64,000 nt of DNA from an uncultured Alistipes sp. (lineage in GTDB: Bacteria; Bacteroidota; Bacteroidia; Bacteroidales; Rikenellaceae), in contig CANQGQ010000006.1 in the NCBI GenBank assembly GCA_947623305.1, positions 62,001-126,000 of the forward strand. The letters run 5' to 3'. Positions 36,732 through 45,060 of the stretch are shown one piece after another. The position numbers and the translations under genes were made by a program. Position 1 is the stretch's first letter, and every line of letters begins with the position of its first letter. The notes under the pieces are model-generated. The model saw only the letters and a list, made by a program, of their open reading frames with translations. It searched no databases and was not told where the DNA came from.

Positions 36732-38015
36732 ATGAAATGGATTGAAAAACTGCGCACCGAAGATTGGGTAACCGTCTGGATGAGCATCCCGCTTCTGGTG
36801 CTGGCCGTGTGTTTCCCCAAGGAGATGCCGAGCGTGCCCTCGACCTTGATCGGCGAGGTGGCGTGGTATAACATCGCCGTGTTGTTCCTCATCGTGCTGG
36901 CGGTGCTTTACGTCGGAATGGCGCTGTTGCGGCGCCCGATGAAGGGGTTGTTCTTCTCGTTGGTCGTGGTCTTTGCGCTCTCGCTGCTGGCGCAGGTCGT
37001 CGCCAAAATCCCGCAGGTCTCCTACTACGGATTCGAATCGGTCTTCTTCTCCGTGATTTTCGGCCTGATCGTCCGCAACGTCTGGCACGTGCCCGACTGG
37101 ATGAAACCGGCCATCCAAGGCGAATTTTTCATCAAAATCGGCGTGGTCTGCCTCGGTGCGACGATCCTGTTCAGCGACGTGATGAAATCCGGTACGTTCG
37201 GGTTGGTGCAGGCTTGTCTGGTCGTGGCCATCGTCTGGTTCTTCGCCTTTTTCGTGGCTCGGCGGCTGGGTGTCGACCGCTCTACGGCCATGATTTTATC
37301 GAGCGGCGTGTCGATCTGCGGCGTTTCGGCCTGCATCACGGCGGCCCGTGTGGCTGGCGGCGATGACCGGAAGTTGTCTTATATCGTCTCGTTGGTGTTG
37401 ATCATCGTCGTGCCGATGATCTATCTGATGCCGTGGCTCGCCGGTAAGGTGCTGCCGCTCCTGTTCTCCGATCCGAAAGTCGTCGAAGAGGTCGCCGGCG
37501 CCTGGATCGGCGGCACCATCGACACGACGTCGGGCGTCGCTGCGTCGAGCATGATGGTCGGCGAGGTGGCCAACCAGCATGCCGTCATCATCAAGGGCGC
37601 GCAGAACGTCTTGATCGGGGTCGTGGCCTTTTTCATCGCGCTCTACCTTTCGTCGCGCGGCGAGAAAGGCGCGTCGACGGCTCCGTCATTGGGCATCGTG
37701 TGGGAGAAATTCCCGAAATTCATCATCGGATTCGTAGCGGCTTCGCTGGTGTTCAGCTTGTTGCAGAGCAACGGACAACTGACGGTCGGCGCTTCCAAAA
37801 AGTTGATCGAACCCGGAGTCGCCAAGATGTTTTCGACCCTGTTCTTTTCGTTGGCATTCGTCTGCATCGGATTGGATACCCGATTGAAAGAGATCGTTTC
37901 GAAGGAGAACCGCCATGCGTTGTGGGCCTTTCTGACGGCGCAGGTCTTCAATATCATCGTTACGTTGGTGATTGCCGCCGTGCTGTTCGGCGTGCTGAAA
38001 CCGATGTGGGACTGA
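36732..38015 (+). CDS. YeiH/YadS-type putative sulfate exporter family membrane protein
   Basis: 427 residues with about ten hydrophobic helices. The conserved family segments (UPF0324/Cons_hypoth698) are visible: FFIKIGVVCLGATILFSDV, ILSSGVSICGVSACITAARV, GAWIGGTIDTTSGVAASSMMVG, IKGAQNVLIG. Members are annotated as sulfate or sulfonate exporters from limited evidence. It sits in the inner membrane, and its operon partner porin suggests anion movement across both membranes. A strong terminator follows at 38039-38070. Confidence 0.9.
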   Translation: MKWIEKLRTEDWVTVWMSIPLLVLAVCFPKEMPSVPSTLIGEVAWYNIAVLFLIVLAVLYVGMALLRRPMKGLFFSLVVVFALSLLAQVVAKIPQVSYYGFESVFFSVIFGLIVRNVWHVPDWMKPAIQGEFFIKIGVVCLGATILFSDVMKSGTFGLVQACLVVAIVWFFAFFVARRLGVDRSTAMILSSGVSICGVSACITAARVAGGDDRKLSYIVSLVLIIVVPMIYLMPWLAGKVLPLLFSDPKVVEEVAGAWIGGTIDTTSGVAASSMMVGEVANQHAVIIKGAQNVLIGVVAFFIALYLSSRGEKGASTAPSLGIVWEKFPKFIIGFVAASLVFSLLQSNGQLTVGASKKLIEPGVAKMFSTLFFSLAFVCIGLDTRLKEIVSKENRHALWAFLTAQVFNIIVTLVIAAVLFGVLKPMWD

Positions 38016-38038
38016 CCCGATCGGTCGACAGAAATAAG

Positions 38039-38070
38039 AAAGCCCGCACGGAGCAATCCGTGCGGGCTTT
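38039..38070. terminator. Strong hairpin between the YeiH gene and the phage-like cassette
   Basis: 14-bp stem AAAGCCCGCACGGA/TCCGTGCGGGCTTT with a GCAA tetraloop. It serves the plus-strand transporter and lies 9 bp from the end of the minus-strand holin gene. Confidence 0.9.
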
Positions 38071-38078
38071 CGGTTCGT

Positions 38079-38519
38079 TCAGTCGTTCGGTTCCGGTGGC
38101 AGACCGGTCTGTTGGGCGATGCGCTGACGGACGTATCGGCGCATCCAGCCGAACAACGGTGAATCGGAGATCTGCGAGGCGTTTTCGAGGAACGACCAGA
38201 ACTCCACGCCGCAGGTGAAACCGGTGAACAACCGGGCGGCATTGAGATGCAGGAAGTCGAGCACGTAACAGTCTATGATCCAGGCCATGACGATGGCCGT
38301 CAAAGTCAGGGCCAGTTTGATGACGGTGCGCCAGGCCTTGCGGCTCTCGAAATACCACGGACGACCGGCCCGCAGCGTTACGGCCCGATCGGCGATGACG
38401 CCCGTTACGAAATCGACGCAGATGAAGAAGATCGCGCAACTGATCGACGGGAGGACGGGCGCGAAGACGGCGGCGAGGCTGGCCGCCGCTCCGCTAATGA
38501 ATCTGTACCAGTTTTCCAT
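38079..38519 (-). CDS. Phage-type holin family protein
   Basis: 146 residues from MENWYRFISGAAASLAAVFAPVLP; the frame extends upstream inside the preceding gene. Three hydrophobic segments are seen: ~6-40, ~75-95 and a weaker one. ISCAIFFICVDFVTGVIAD is the signature of the phage_holin_4/Cph1-type family. A charged C-terminal tail follows. It overlaps the end of the connector-like gene by 26 bp, so translation is coupled. Holins form membrane pores for lysis or toxin release. No endolysin gene follows, so the lytic role is incomplete here. Confidence 0.8.
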   Translation of the reverse strand: MENWYRFISGAAASLAAVFAPVLPSISCAIFFICVDFVTGVIADRAVTLRAGRPWYFESRKAWRTVIKLALTLTAIVMAWIIDCYVLDFLHLNAARLFTGFTCGVEFWSFLENASQISDSPLFGWMRRYVRQRIAQQTGLPPEPND

Positions 38520-38967
38520 CGAGCGAGCAGTGTTTGAGGATGTTCTTCTTCGGGTCGTATTCCGGATAGGTCTCGGGGTAGGCTTCGATGCGGGCAACGG
38601 CCCGTTCCAGCAGGGCACGGGCTTCGGTGCGCAGCGATCGGCGCTGCATACGGCGAGCCTCCTCGGTCGCGGGCGTCGTGCCTTCGTATTTGGGCGCTGT
38701 CGTGCCGTTGCGTCCGGCGCAGATGTCCAGCCGCGGCTGGATCATCAGACGGGTGAAAAGTGCCAGTGGCGCAGCCAAATAGTGGTCGATGAACGTGCGG
38801 TCGGTGTCGGTCATCAGCCGTTCGTAGAGCGGCTGTCCGATGACTGGAACGAGGTAGCGTTGGGCCGCTGCCGCGATGTCGGCTTCGGCCACGAGGTCGG
38901 GCGGCAGGCAGCTTTCCGACGGAAAAGCCAGCCGGACGACCTGGGTGGGGGTGATGAGCGTGTTCAT
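38494..38967 (-). CDS. Phage head-tail connector-like protein (DUF6712-type)
   Basis: 157 residues: MNTLITPTQVVRLAFPSESCLPPDLVAEADIAAAAQRYLVPVIGQPLYERL. The helix-rich start with a PxxDL-I-AA-RYL-P-IG-LY pattern is the layout of small connector/adaptor proteins in Bacteroidales phages, placed after the portal. It starts 1 bp after the portal stop, with no spacer, and overlaps the holin gene. Family assignment is from memory of the pattern and position and is not secure. No enzymatic motif is seen. Confidence 0.6.
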   Translation of the reverse strand: MNTLITPTQVVRLAFPSESCLPPDLVAEADIAAAAQRYLVPVIGQPLYERLMTDTDRTFIDHYLAAPLALFTRLMIQPRLDICAGRNGTTAPKYEGTTPATEEARRMQRRSLRTEARALLERAVARIEAYPETYPEYDPKKNILKHCSLDGKLVQIH

Positions 38968-38968
38968 G

Positions 38969-40192
38969 TCAGTCGATGCTTTTGAGGTTGTACTTCGTGA
39001 TTTCCGACAGAAAGGCCTGCTGCCGTTCGTCTTCGGGATCGTAATCCAGCCCGTCGGCCTTGCGGGCCTCCCATACGCGCATGTAGATGGGCTTCGAGCG
39101 GGTCGGCGGTCGGTTCACCACCTGCAACGAGGCAGCGTCGATTCCCATGACAGCCGCCAGCACCGAACGGATGGGTTCGAGCAGATCGGCCTGTTCGGCC
39201 AGAATGACCGTATTGAGGGCGATTTCGTATTCGTGGAGGATGCGCTCGGCATTGAAGCCCGACGCATAATCCAGCCCGCTCAGCGTGCGGAACCACGAAT
39301 GGGCCACCACGATGTCGCCCGTTGCCTGTTCGTGGAGCGCCTGCCAGTCGCCCTCGTTCTGCGAAGCGATGGGGATGAACCGCGAATGATCGTTCTCGTC
39401 GCCGCTGTCGCGGATGACGAACATCACCTGCCCGGGATTTCCGGCGAATTTGCGTTCGGCGAGCCGCACGATGCGTTCGGCTTCGGCTTCGTTGTCGACG
39501 GTCGAGTCGAGCAGCATCACGCCCGAGAGCTGGAACGAATTGTCGAGCCGCGAAATGTTCCAGCGGTCGGTCTTGTAGGCGATGGCCGAGACGCCGAAGC
39601 CGGCGATATAGGGCGGTACGCCGTAATGGACGTAGGTGGGTTCGTAGTCCTTGTAGTGGATGATCGAGCGAAGCGAACCGTCGGCCTGCTCCTCGAAATG
39701 CGGATAGAGCGGCAGCGAACGGGCTTCGGAAGGTCGGAAAGCGGCCCAGTTGTGGTGGAGCAGGATGTGTTCCGAATCGCGGGCGACGCGGCACCGCGAA
39801 GCATCCTGGTGATAGAGCGACAGAAATGTATGGTCGGCATCGGTTACGAGCTCTAAAAAGGCGTTGCCGAACAACGCCTTGTCGAGGGCCAGTTTGTTCA
39901 GTACCTGCCGCAGCGTCTCGTTCCGGCCGTTGACCTCGCGGATGAAGGTTGCCAGACGGGGTTGCTGCACCTCGTCGCAGGTGAATCCCTTGCCCGAAAT
40001 GTAGTCGGCTTTGTCGTTGATGATGCGCCGGTGGGTCGTCGAGCGGCGGGCCATTTGCGCCAGGGCCTCGGGAAAGAGATTGTCATCGCCCCAACGCCAG
40101 AACCGTTCGTTTTCGACTCGTTGCGAGCCGATGGTCATATAAGGTTCGGTATGGTTGGCGACGGCGATCGCACTTGTTTTTCTTTTGTCCAT
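38969..40192 (-). CDS. Phage portal protein
   Basis: 407 residues. Portal-type features: an N-terminal WRWGDDNLFPEALAQMARRSTTHRRIINDKADYISGKGF region, LNKLALDKALFGNAFLELVTD, NISRLDNSFQLSGVMLLDSTVDNE and EQATGDIVVAHSWFRTLSGLDYASGFNAERILHEYEIALNTVILAEQ, as in PBSX/SPP1-type portals. A portal is the dodecameric ring through which DNA enters a capsid. In this cassette it follows the capsid gene, separated by a 143-bp gap with a terminator, and precedes a connector-like gene. No terminase gene is adjacent or anywhere in the window, which is unusual for a portal. Confidence 0.85.
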   Translation of the reverse strand: MDKRKTSAIAVANHTEPYMTIGSQRVENERFWRWGDDNLFPEALAQMARRSTTHRRIINDKADYISGKGFTCDEVQQPRLATFIREVNGRNETLRQVLNKLALDKALFGNAFLELVTDADHTFLSLYHQDASRCRVARDSEHILLHHNWAAFRPSEARSLPLYPHFEEQADGSLRSIIHYKDYEPTYVHYGVPPYIAGFGVSAIAYKTDRWNISRLDNSFQLSGVMLLDSTVDNEAEAERIVRLAERKFAGNPGQVMFVIRDSGDENDHSRFIPIASQNEGDWQALHEQATGDIVVAHSWFRTLSGLDYASGFNAERILHEYEIALNTVILAEQADLLEPIRSVLAAVMGIDAASLQVVNRPPTRSKPIYMRVWEARKADGLDYDPEDERQQAFLSEITKYNLKSID

Positions 40193-40288
40193 AATTTTTA
40201 TTTATTAAGGGGCCGTTTTTTATTAAGAGGTGGGGGTAGCGACTTGCTCCGGTAAATACCGTGCGCCCGGTACCAGTTAATAAAAAAA

Positions 40289-40319
40289 CGCCCGCAGCAG
40301 CATGAGCCGGCTGCGGGCG
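40289..40319 (-). terminator. Terminator inside the phage-like cassette, after the capsid gene
   Basis: On the minus strand CGCCCGCAGC pairs with GCTGCGGGCG and runs into TTTTTTTATTAAC (40276-40288). It lies 17 bp after the capsid stop codon and ahead of the portal gene. Confidence 0.8.
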
Positions 40320-40335
40320 CGACGGCTGGATCGGA

Positions 40336-41313
40336 CTACGCTTTGTAGGCGTAGGAGATGGAATCGAGGTCGAGGACAGCGCAGCCGGCCATGAATACGG
40401 CTCGCTGGCGATTCTCCATTTCGTCAGGGTTGTACCACATGCGCACTTCGTTGCCCGGGAAGTCGGCCGTATTGACGGCCAGCACGAGGTTGCGGCGATC
40501 GGTCAGGAAACAGAACGACTGGTTGAACGGTGTGGCGCTCAGATAGCTGCCCAGATGAACGTCGATGACCGGAATGCCGTGGTAGGCCAGTCCCGAACGG
40601 CCGTTGGTCTGACCCGAATAGGCCGCGTCGACCCCTTTCTGATCGAGGTACTTCTCATAGAGTCGGTAGATGTCCGAAGTAACGAAGAAAGCGAGCTGGC
40701 CTTCGGGCTTCGCATCTTGCACGGGACCGGCGGCCATGAGCCACAGTTTGTCGAAGATTTTGATCGACAAAGCCGGATCGGCGAGTTCGGCTTCGGTGTA
40801 GGGGTAGCTTGGGATGTCCTCGTTGGTTACGCTTTCATAGATCGGTTTCAGGAATCCGTCGAAGGTGTTGAATCCCGATGCGGCGCTGCTGTCGCCGACC
40901 CACATCGTGGCACGGATATTTTCGGCCAGCGTCTGCTTGAAAAGGGCGGTTTCGGCCTGTTCCAGTTGCGTGCCGGAGAGGTCGTCCATGTTGACTTCGG
41001 GGCTGGAGGTGATCTTCTCGTAGACCATCGAGAAGTAGTCCGACGCGGCGAATCCCAACTCGGCTTTCACTCGTTTCATGTCGATGATTTTCTGCGTTTT
41101 GAGCGCGTGCTGACCGCCGCTCCAGCCGGTCGAATCGTACTTGTGCAGAATGTTGTTCTGACCGTTCCACAACTGCACGGTCGTGGGGGTCGGCATGTTG
41201 TAGAGGACGCGCACGCCCAAGTCGGTGGCCGACGGACCGGTCAGCATGGGGCGGAAGAAGATCTGTTCGAGTTCCGTACCGGTGTACTGTTTTGCATTTT
41301 CCAAGTAACTCAT
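40336..41313 (-). CDS. Phage major capsid-like protein
   Basis: 325 residues. The sequence reads as an HK97-type or related major capsid: MSYLENAKQYTGTELEQIFFRPMLTGP, an N-terminal arm, KLGVRVLYNMPTPTTVQLW-like opening, ELGFAASDYFSMVYEKI, a P-loop/spine region, LWLMAAGPVQDAKPEGQLAFFVTSDIYRLYEKYLDQKGV and GLAYHGIPVIDVHLGSYL. It ends in VRMWYNPDEMENRQRAVFMAGCAVLDLDSISYAYKA. A scaffold domain is not obvious. The preceding ClpP-type protease gene is the usual capsid-maturation partner. Identification rests on gene order plus these patterns and is good but not certain. Confidence 0.75.
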   Translation of the reverse strand: MSYLENAKQYTGTELEQIFFRPMLTGPSATDLGVRVLYNMPTPTTVQLWNGQNNILHKYDSTGWSGGQHALKTQKIIDMKRVKAELGFAASDYFSMVYEKITSSPEVNMDDLSGTQLEQAETALFKQTLAENIRATMWVGDSSAASGFNTFDGFLKPIYESVTNEDIPSYPYTEAELADPALSIKIFDKLWLMAAGPVQDAKPEGQLAFFVTSDIYRLYEKYLDQKGVDAAYSGQTNGRSGLAYHGIPVIDVHLGSYLSATPFNQSFCFLTDRRNLVLAVNTADFPGNEVRMWYNPDEMENRQRAVFMAGCAVLDLDSISYAYKA

Positions 41314-41392
41314 GTTTTTTGATGTTTAGAGGTTGATAATTGATTTGAAAAGAATGGATTCGGGCCTCGATGAAGGCTGTCATCCGGTGGAT

Positions 41393-42289
41393 TCAGTTTT
41401 GAAAACACTTCACGTCTTCGGCATAGGCCCGTTCGTTGGCTGTGCGGAGCGTCTCGTTGTAGGAGGGGTCTTCGCGTGGCAGGATCGTCGTCGGCCCGAA
41501 GCTGGCACGGGCCTCGGCTGCTGCCAGTTGCGAACGGCGTTGCAACTCCTGGCGGGTCTCCTCATCGAAATGGAGCACGTTTCGGTCGTCGGGCACTTCG
41601 CGGGGGTCGATTTCGGATTTGCTTCCGAACCCGATGGTCGCGAGCAACCGTTTCCAGCCGTGGATGTAGGGGCGTTTCGTCCGGTTTTCGATCGGTTGTT
41701 CCGTCGCTTCGACGATCCGGTCGGCCAAGCCTGCAGCGATCGCTTCATCGGGCGAAAGCCAGCGGCCGTTGCCGTTGTTTTCGGCCATCAGCGCTTCGAA
41801 CTCTTCGGCGGGACGGCCCGAACGGGTCGCATAAACGCCGGCGATGCGGGCATCGGTCTGGCGGAGCAGTTCGACGTGGCTTTCTAATTCGGCGGCGTTG
41901 CCTTCGGTGGCGCACACGGCATTGTGGATGAGGTAAAGGGCGTTGGCCGACAATTCGCGACAGCCTTCCGATGCCGCCTGGGCGATGATGGTCGCGGCCG
42001 ATGCCGTGTAACCATAGCAGCGGGTGGTGATGCGGGCTTCGAGCGAACGGAGCGCGTCGTGAATCAGCAGGGCGTCGTTGACATCGCCGCCCGTGGAGCG
42101 GATGTTGACGATCACTTCCGGTGCCTGAATTTCCGCGATGCGGCGCAGGGCTTCGCGGAATTTCTCGTAGGTGGCGACCCGCTCTTCGGGAACCTCGAAC
42201 TGCCACTCTTCGGGCACGCCGATGGTCCCTTCGATGTCGATGTGGCATGTTTCCGCCGTATCGACGATTTGGATTTCGGATTTCATCAT
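41393..42289 (-). CDS. ClpP-type capsid maturation protease
   Basis: 298 residues. The ClpP/crotonase fold is clear: VIVNIRSTGGDVNDALLIHDALR, catalytic Ser97 in GYTASAAT, His122 in LYLIHNAVC, with Asp146 a candidate third residue. WLSPDEAIAAGLADRIVEA is the family's C-terminal helix. The extra ~100 residues (TKRPYIHGWKRLLATIGFGSKSEID...) may be a fused scaffold, as in other head proteases. It lies directly upstream of the capsid-like gene. This type of protease processes head proteins during assembly. A second ATG one codon in could be the start. Confidence 0.85.
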   Translation of the reverse strand: MMKSEIQIVDTAETCHIDIEGTIGVPEEWQFEVPEERVATYEKFREALRRIAEIQAPEVIVNIRSTGGDVNDALLIHDALRSLEARITTRCYGYTASAATIIAQAASEGCRELSANALYLIHNAVCATEGNAAELESHVELLRQTDARIAGVYATRSGRPAEEFEALMAENNGNGRWLSPDEAIAAGLADRIVEATEQPIENRTKRPYIHGWKRLLATIGFGSKSEIDPREVPDDRNVLHFDEETRQELQRRSQLAAAEARASFGPTTILPREDPSYNETLRTANERAYAEDVKCFQN

Positions 42290-42376
42290 GTGTATCGGTG
42301 ATTTTTAGGAAAATTGATTCGGAGCCGAAGCTCCGCGGTGAGAGAATGGAGGACAGTCGTACGGCGGTGGGCGGAA

Positions 42377-42652
42377 TCACACGGCCCGAAGCTCTTTGTA
42401 GAAGGCGTTGCGCGCCTTTTCGTAGGAGCAGCAGAACTCCTCGGCAATGTTTTCGAATGCTTCGCAGCGGGGGATTCCGGCCTGTTCCGCACGACGTACC
42501 GCGTGGTAGATAGCCCGACGTTCGCAGGCCCGGAGGTCGATGAAGCCTGCCGACATCAGTTGTTCGACGGCTTCACGGGGAGGAAGGTTGCCGATCGTTC
42601 CGAGCAGAACGTCGGCGAATCGGTTTTCGATTCGTTGTTTGTTGATTGACAC
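42377..42652 (-). CDS. Small helical protein in the phage-like cassette, possible HTH
   Basis: 91 residues starting at GTG (MSINKQRIENRFADVLLGTIG). It is all-helical by eye: PREAVEQLMSAGFIDLRACERRAIYHAVRRAEQAGI, then EAFENIAEEFCCSYEKARNAFYKELRAV, which resembles a small HTH of the kind seen in terminase small subunits or phage regulators. No partner large terminase is found. It is spaced 50 bp from the upstream tail-like gene and 87 bp from the protease. Confidence 0.5.
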   Translation of the reverse strand: MSINKQRIENRFADVLLGTIGNLPPREAVEQLMSAGFIDLRACERRAIYHAVRRAEQAGIPRCEAFENIAEEFCCSYEKARNAFYKELRAV

Positions 42653-42702
42653 GGTGGGTATGGATCAATGAGTTTTCGTGTATTCGGTTGACCGGTGTCG
42701 TT

Positions 42703-45060
42703 TCAGTCTTCCGGCAGCCGATCGAACGTGCAGCGCATCGCTCGGGCATCCGGGTCGTAGGCTTCGATGCTTGCGAGGGTGGCTCGGACGACGCCCTGCC
42801 CCGTGTCGATGCGGAATACCGAACGGATGTCCGCCTGTCCGGTTCCGAGCGTGAAGAGCGATTCGTATTCATCGGGGGCGACGCGCAGCGTCAGCGCGAT
42901 GCGTTCCAGCGAGCCTTCGCGTACTGCCTGGCGGCGATAGAAACGGTTCAGTCCTTTCAGACCGTCGCGGTCTTCGAAACAGAGGGTGAATCCGGCGGTG
43001 GTGTCATCGCCCGCGAAATGGAATGCAGCCAACGGATAACCGGTTTCGTTCGACGGGTAACCCCAGCGTTCGTTTTCCGGCAGCGGACGAATGCCCGCAT
43101 AGCGGACGATTCGGGGCGTGAGGGTCGAATCGTCTTGGGTCAGGTCGTCGCGATCGCCCAGCTGAAGCAGCTGGGCCGACGGCGCATTGAGATAATGACC
43201 GGTCGAACTGATCGTCGGTGCGAAAAGCGGATTCCGCAGCACCTTTTCGCCTTCGAGCGCCGCCACCGACGGAGTTTCATACATCCAGGCGCCGAAGGTC
43301 TCTCCGGTCTCGCTTTCGAGCCGTTTTACGGGGCCGTCGCCTTCGCGATAGCACCAGTTGCGCCGTTCGTGGATTTCGGGGGCGATGTCCGTTCGGACGA
43401 TGGGTTGCAGGAAGTCGGTGCGGTCGCTCCAGTCGACCTCCGGCCCTGTACCGAAAAAGTCGTCTGCCGGTTCGATGTGGACGGTTTTCGTCGCTTCTTC
43501 GGTGTAGAACCGCAGGTTGAAAAGATGCGCCACGGCCCGCAGCAGTTCGATCTGGCGGATGCGCAGTCGGGCTACATCCTTGAAACTGAGGTTCGAACCG
43601 AATGCCGGCCCTGTCCGGAAAACGGGTCGCAGCGAACACTCCTTGTGCAGCGTCAACTTCATCGACTGTTCGGCCCCCGAGAAATAGATCTGATCGAAAT
43701 ACTTCGGAGCCGTCGGGGTGATTCGTTCGGTCGCCGTACTGATCCGCAGCTCGACCGTGGTCTGGCCCGTTTCATTGACATGCCCGTCGTAGAGGGCCCA
43801 ATCGCCTTCGTAAAATACCCAGCGGGAGTCTTTGAGGATCAAAAGGGCCGGATCGGAGATCGAATCGATCGCCGGCGAAGTAATCAACACCGAACGGCTC
43901 ATGAAGTCGGTCCATATTTTCTCCGACGATCCGGTTTTATAGATCAGCCGATAATAGCCGTCCGGTTTGTGATCGAACACGATGATGCGGTAGGAGTAGT
44001 TCGGCATCAGATGATTGCGACGATCGGTATAGCGGTTCGCCAGTGCGAATTTCACCTCCGTTCCGGGGCCGAGATAGACGGAATCGAACCCTTTCAGCCG
44101 GGCGCGGCTGACGATGCGATGCTCGGTCGTGTAGCGTAGGTAGTATTCGAATCCGACATCGACGCTCGTCGGCGGCACGAAGAGGATTTTGCCGTCCTCG
44201 ATCCGGAAACAGCCGCCGTTGTTGACCAATTCCGGAATCGGTTCGCCATCGGCATCGAGCGTTTGGGGTGTGGCCGTCTCGACGATGTTGCCGATGGTGT
44301 TGTAGAGCGCCTTCGGATCGGCATAGACGCGGCCGGTCGCATTGGCCGAGGCGGTCGCCGGAGCGAGCCTTCGGGCATAAAATCCCATGCGTGCGGCGGC
44401 GGCCGTCGTGTCGTGCGAGGCATAGGCGCCGCTCATGTAGAGCGATCGGAAGAAATCCGATTCCAGGAAACGGCTTTCGATGCGGTAACCCGCTTTTTCG
44501 ATCAGGGCGGTCAGGAGGCTCGCAATGTGGAGGAACGGGTGGTAGTCATCGACCGAGAGCATCCGTTCGGCAGGCAGCAGGTCGGAGGAGTTGTATTCGG
44601 TCGGATACTCGTCGCGATGCACCGGAAAGAATCGTACGGGGGTATCGGCCGTCCAGCTGTCGAGAATCTCCGTGGGGGTGAGCGTCGCCTGGTAATCGAC
44701 ATCGAGCGTGTTGAACATGGCTTGGGCTGCATTTTTCGCCCATTGGGCGCCGCCATCGCGTAGTTCGAACACATATTCCGTCTCCGACGTCGAGAGCAGA
44801 CGGGCGGTACCTGTAAAGAGCACGGCTCCGTCGGCCGTCAGTTCGGCGGTGTGGCGTTCTTCGTTGAACCGTTTTGCCGCATGCGGATCGCGGGCGAAAC
44901 GGGCTATGGCATCGTTGTTTGCGGTTGTCGGCAGCGTGATTTTCAGCGAACGGCCTTCGCGGCAGGCATCCACATCGGCCAGCGTCGAGGCATCGTATTT
45001 CGGAATCTCGGGCCGACGGTCGCCGAGGTCGCAGCGGATTTGGTCGATTTTCAGTTCCAT
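42703..45060 (-). CDS. Large phage tail/baseplate-like protein
   Basis: 785 residues from MELKIDQIRCDLGDRRPEIPKYDAS; the frame runs 129 codons further into the upstream gene. It opens with a small beta-rich domain (ADGAVLFTGTARLLSTSETEYVFELRDGGAQWAKN), followed by segments similar to tail-tip and baseplate-hub proteins (EILDSWTADTPVRFFPVHRDE; PFLHIASLLTALIEKAGYRIES; LRIRQIELLRAVAHLFNLRFYTEEATKTVHIEPADDFF). It overlaps the upstream 321-residue gene by 10 bp. The hub assignment is inferred from this layout. No signal peptide or enzyme motif is seen. Confidence 0.65.
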   Translation of the reverse strand: MELKIDQIRCDLGDRRPEIPKYDASTLADVDACREGRSLKITLPTTANNDAIARFARDPHAAKRFNEERHTAELTADGAVLFTGTARLLSTSETEYVFELRDGGAQWAKNAAQAMFNTLDVDYQATLTPTEILDSWTADTPVRFFPVHRDEYPTEYNSSDLLPAERMLSVDDYHPFLHIASLLTALIEKAGYRIESRFLESDFFRSLYMSGAYASHDTTAAAARMGFYARRLAPATASANATGRVYADPKALYNTIGNIVETATPQTLDADGEPIPELVNNGGCFRIEDGKILFVPPTSVDVGFEYYLRYTTEHRIVSRARLKGFDSVYLGPGTEVKFALANRYTDRRNHLMPNYSYRIIVFDHKPDGYYRLIYKTGSSEKIWTDFMSRSVLITSPAIDSISDPALLILKDSRWVFYEGDWALYDGHVNETGQTTVELRISTATERITPTAPKYFDQIYFSGAEQSMKLTLHKECSLRPVFRTGPAFGSNLSFKDVARLRIRQIELLRAVAHLFNLRFYTEEATKTVHIEPADDFFGTGPEVDWSDRTDFLQPIVRTDIAPEIHERRNWCYREGDGPVKRLESETGETFGAWMYETPSVAALEGEKVLRNPLFAPTISSTGHYLNAPSAQLLQLGDRDDLTQDDSTLTPRIVRYAGIRPLPENERWGYPSNETGYPLAAFHFAGDDTTAGFTLCFEDRDGLKGLNRFYRRQAVREGSLERIALTLRVAPDEYESLFTLGTGQADIRSVFRIDTGQGVVRATLASIEAYDPDARAMRCTFDRLPED

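Noticed and set aside
42646..44139. 497-residue plus-strand ORF opposite the large tail-like gene
   Set aside because: Arg/Val-rich antisense translation with no motif; the minus-strand gene overlaps neighbours in an operon pattern.
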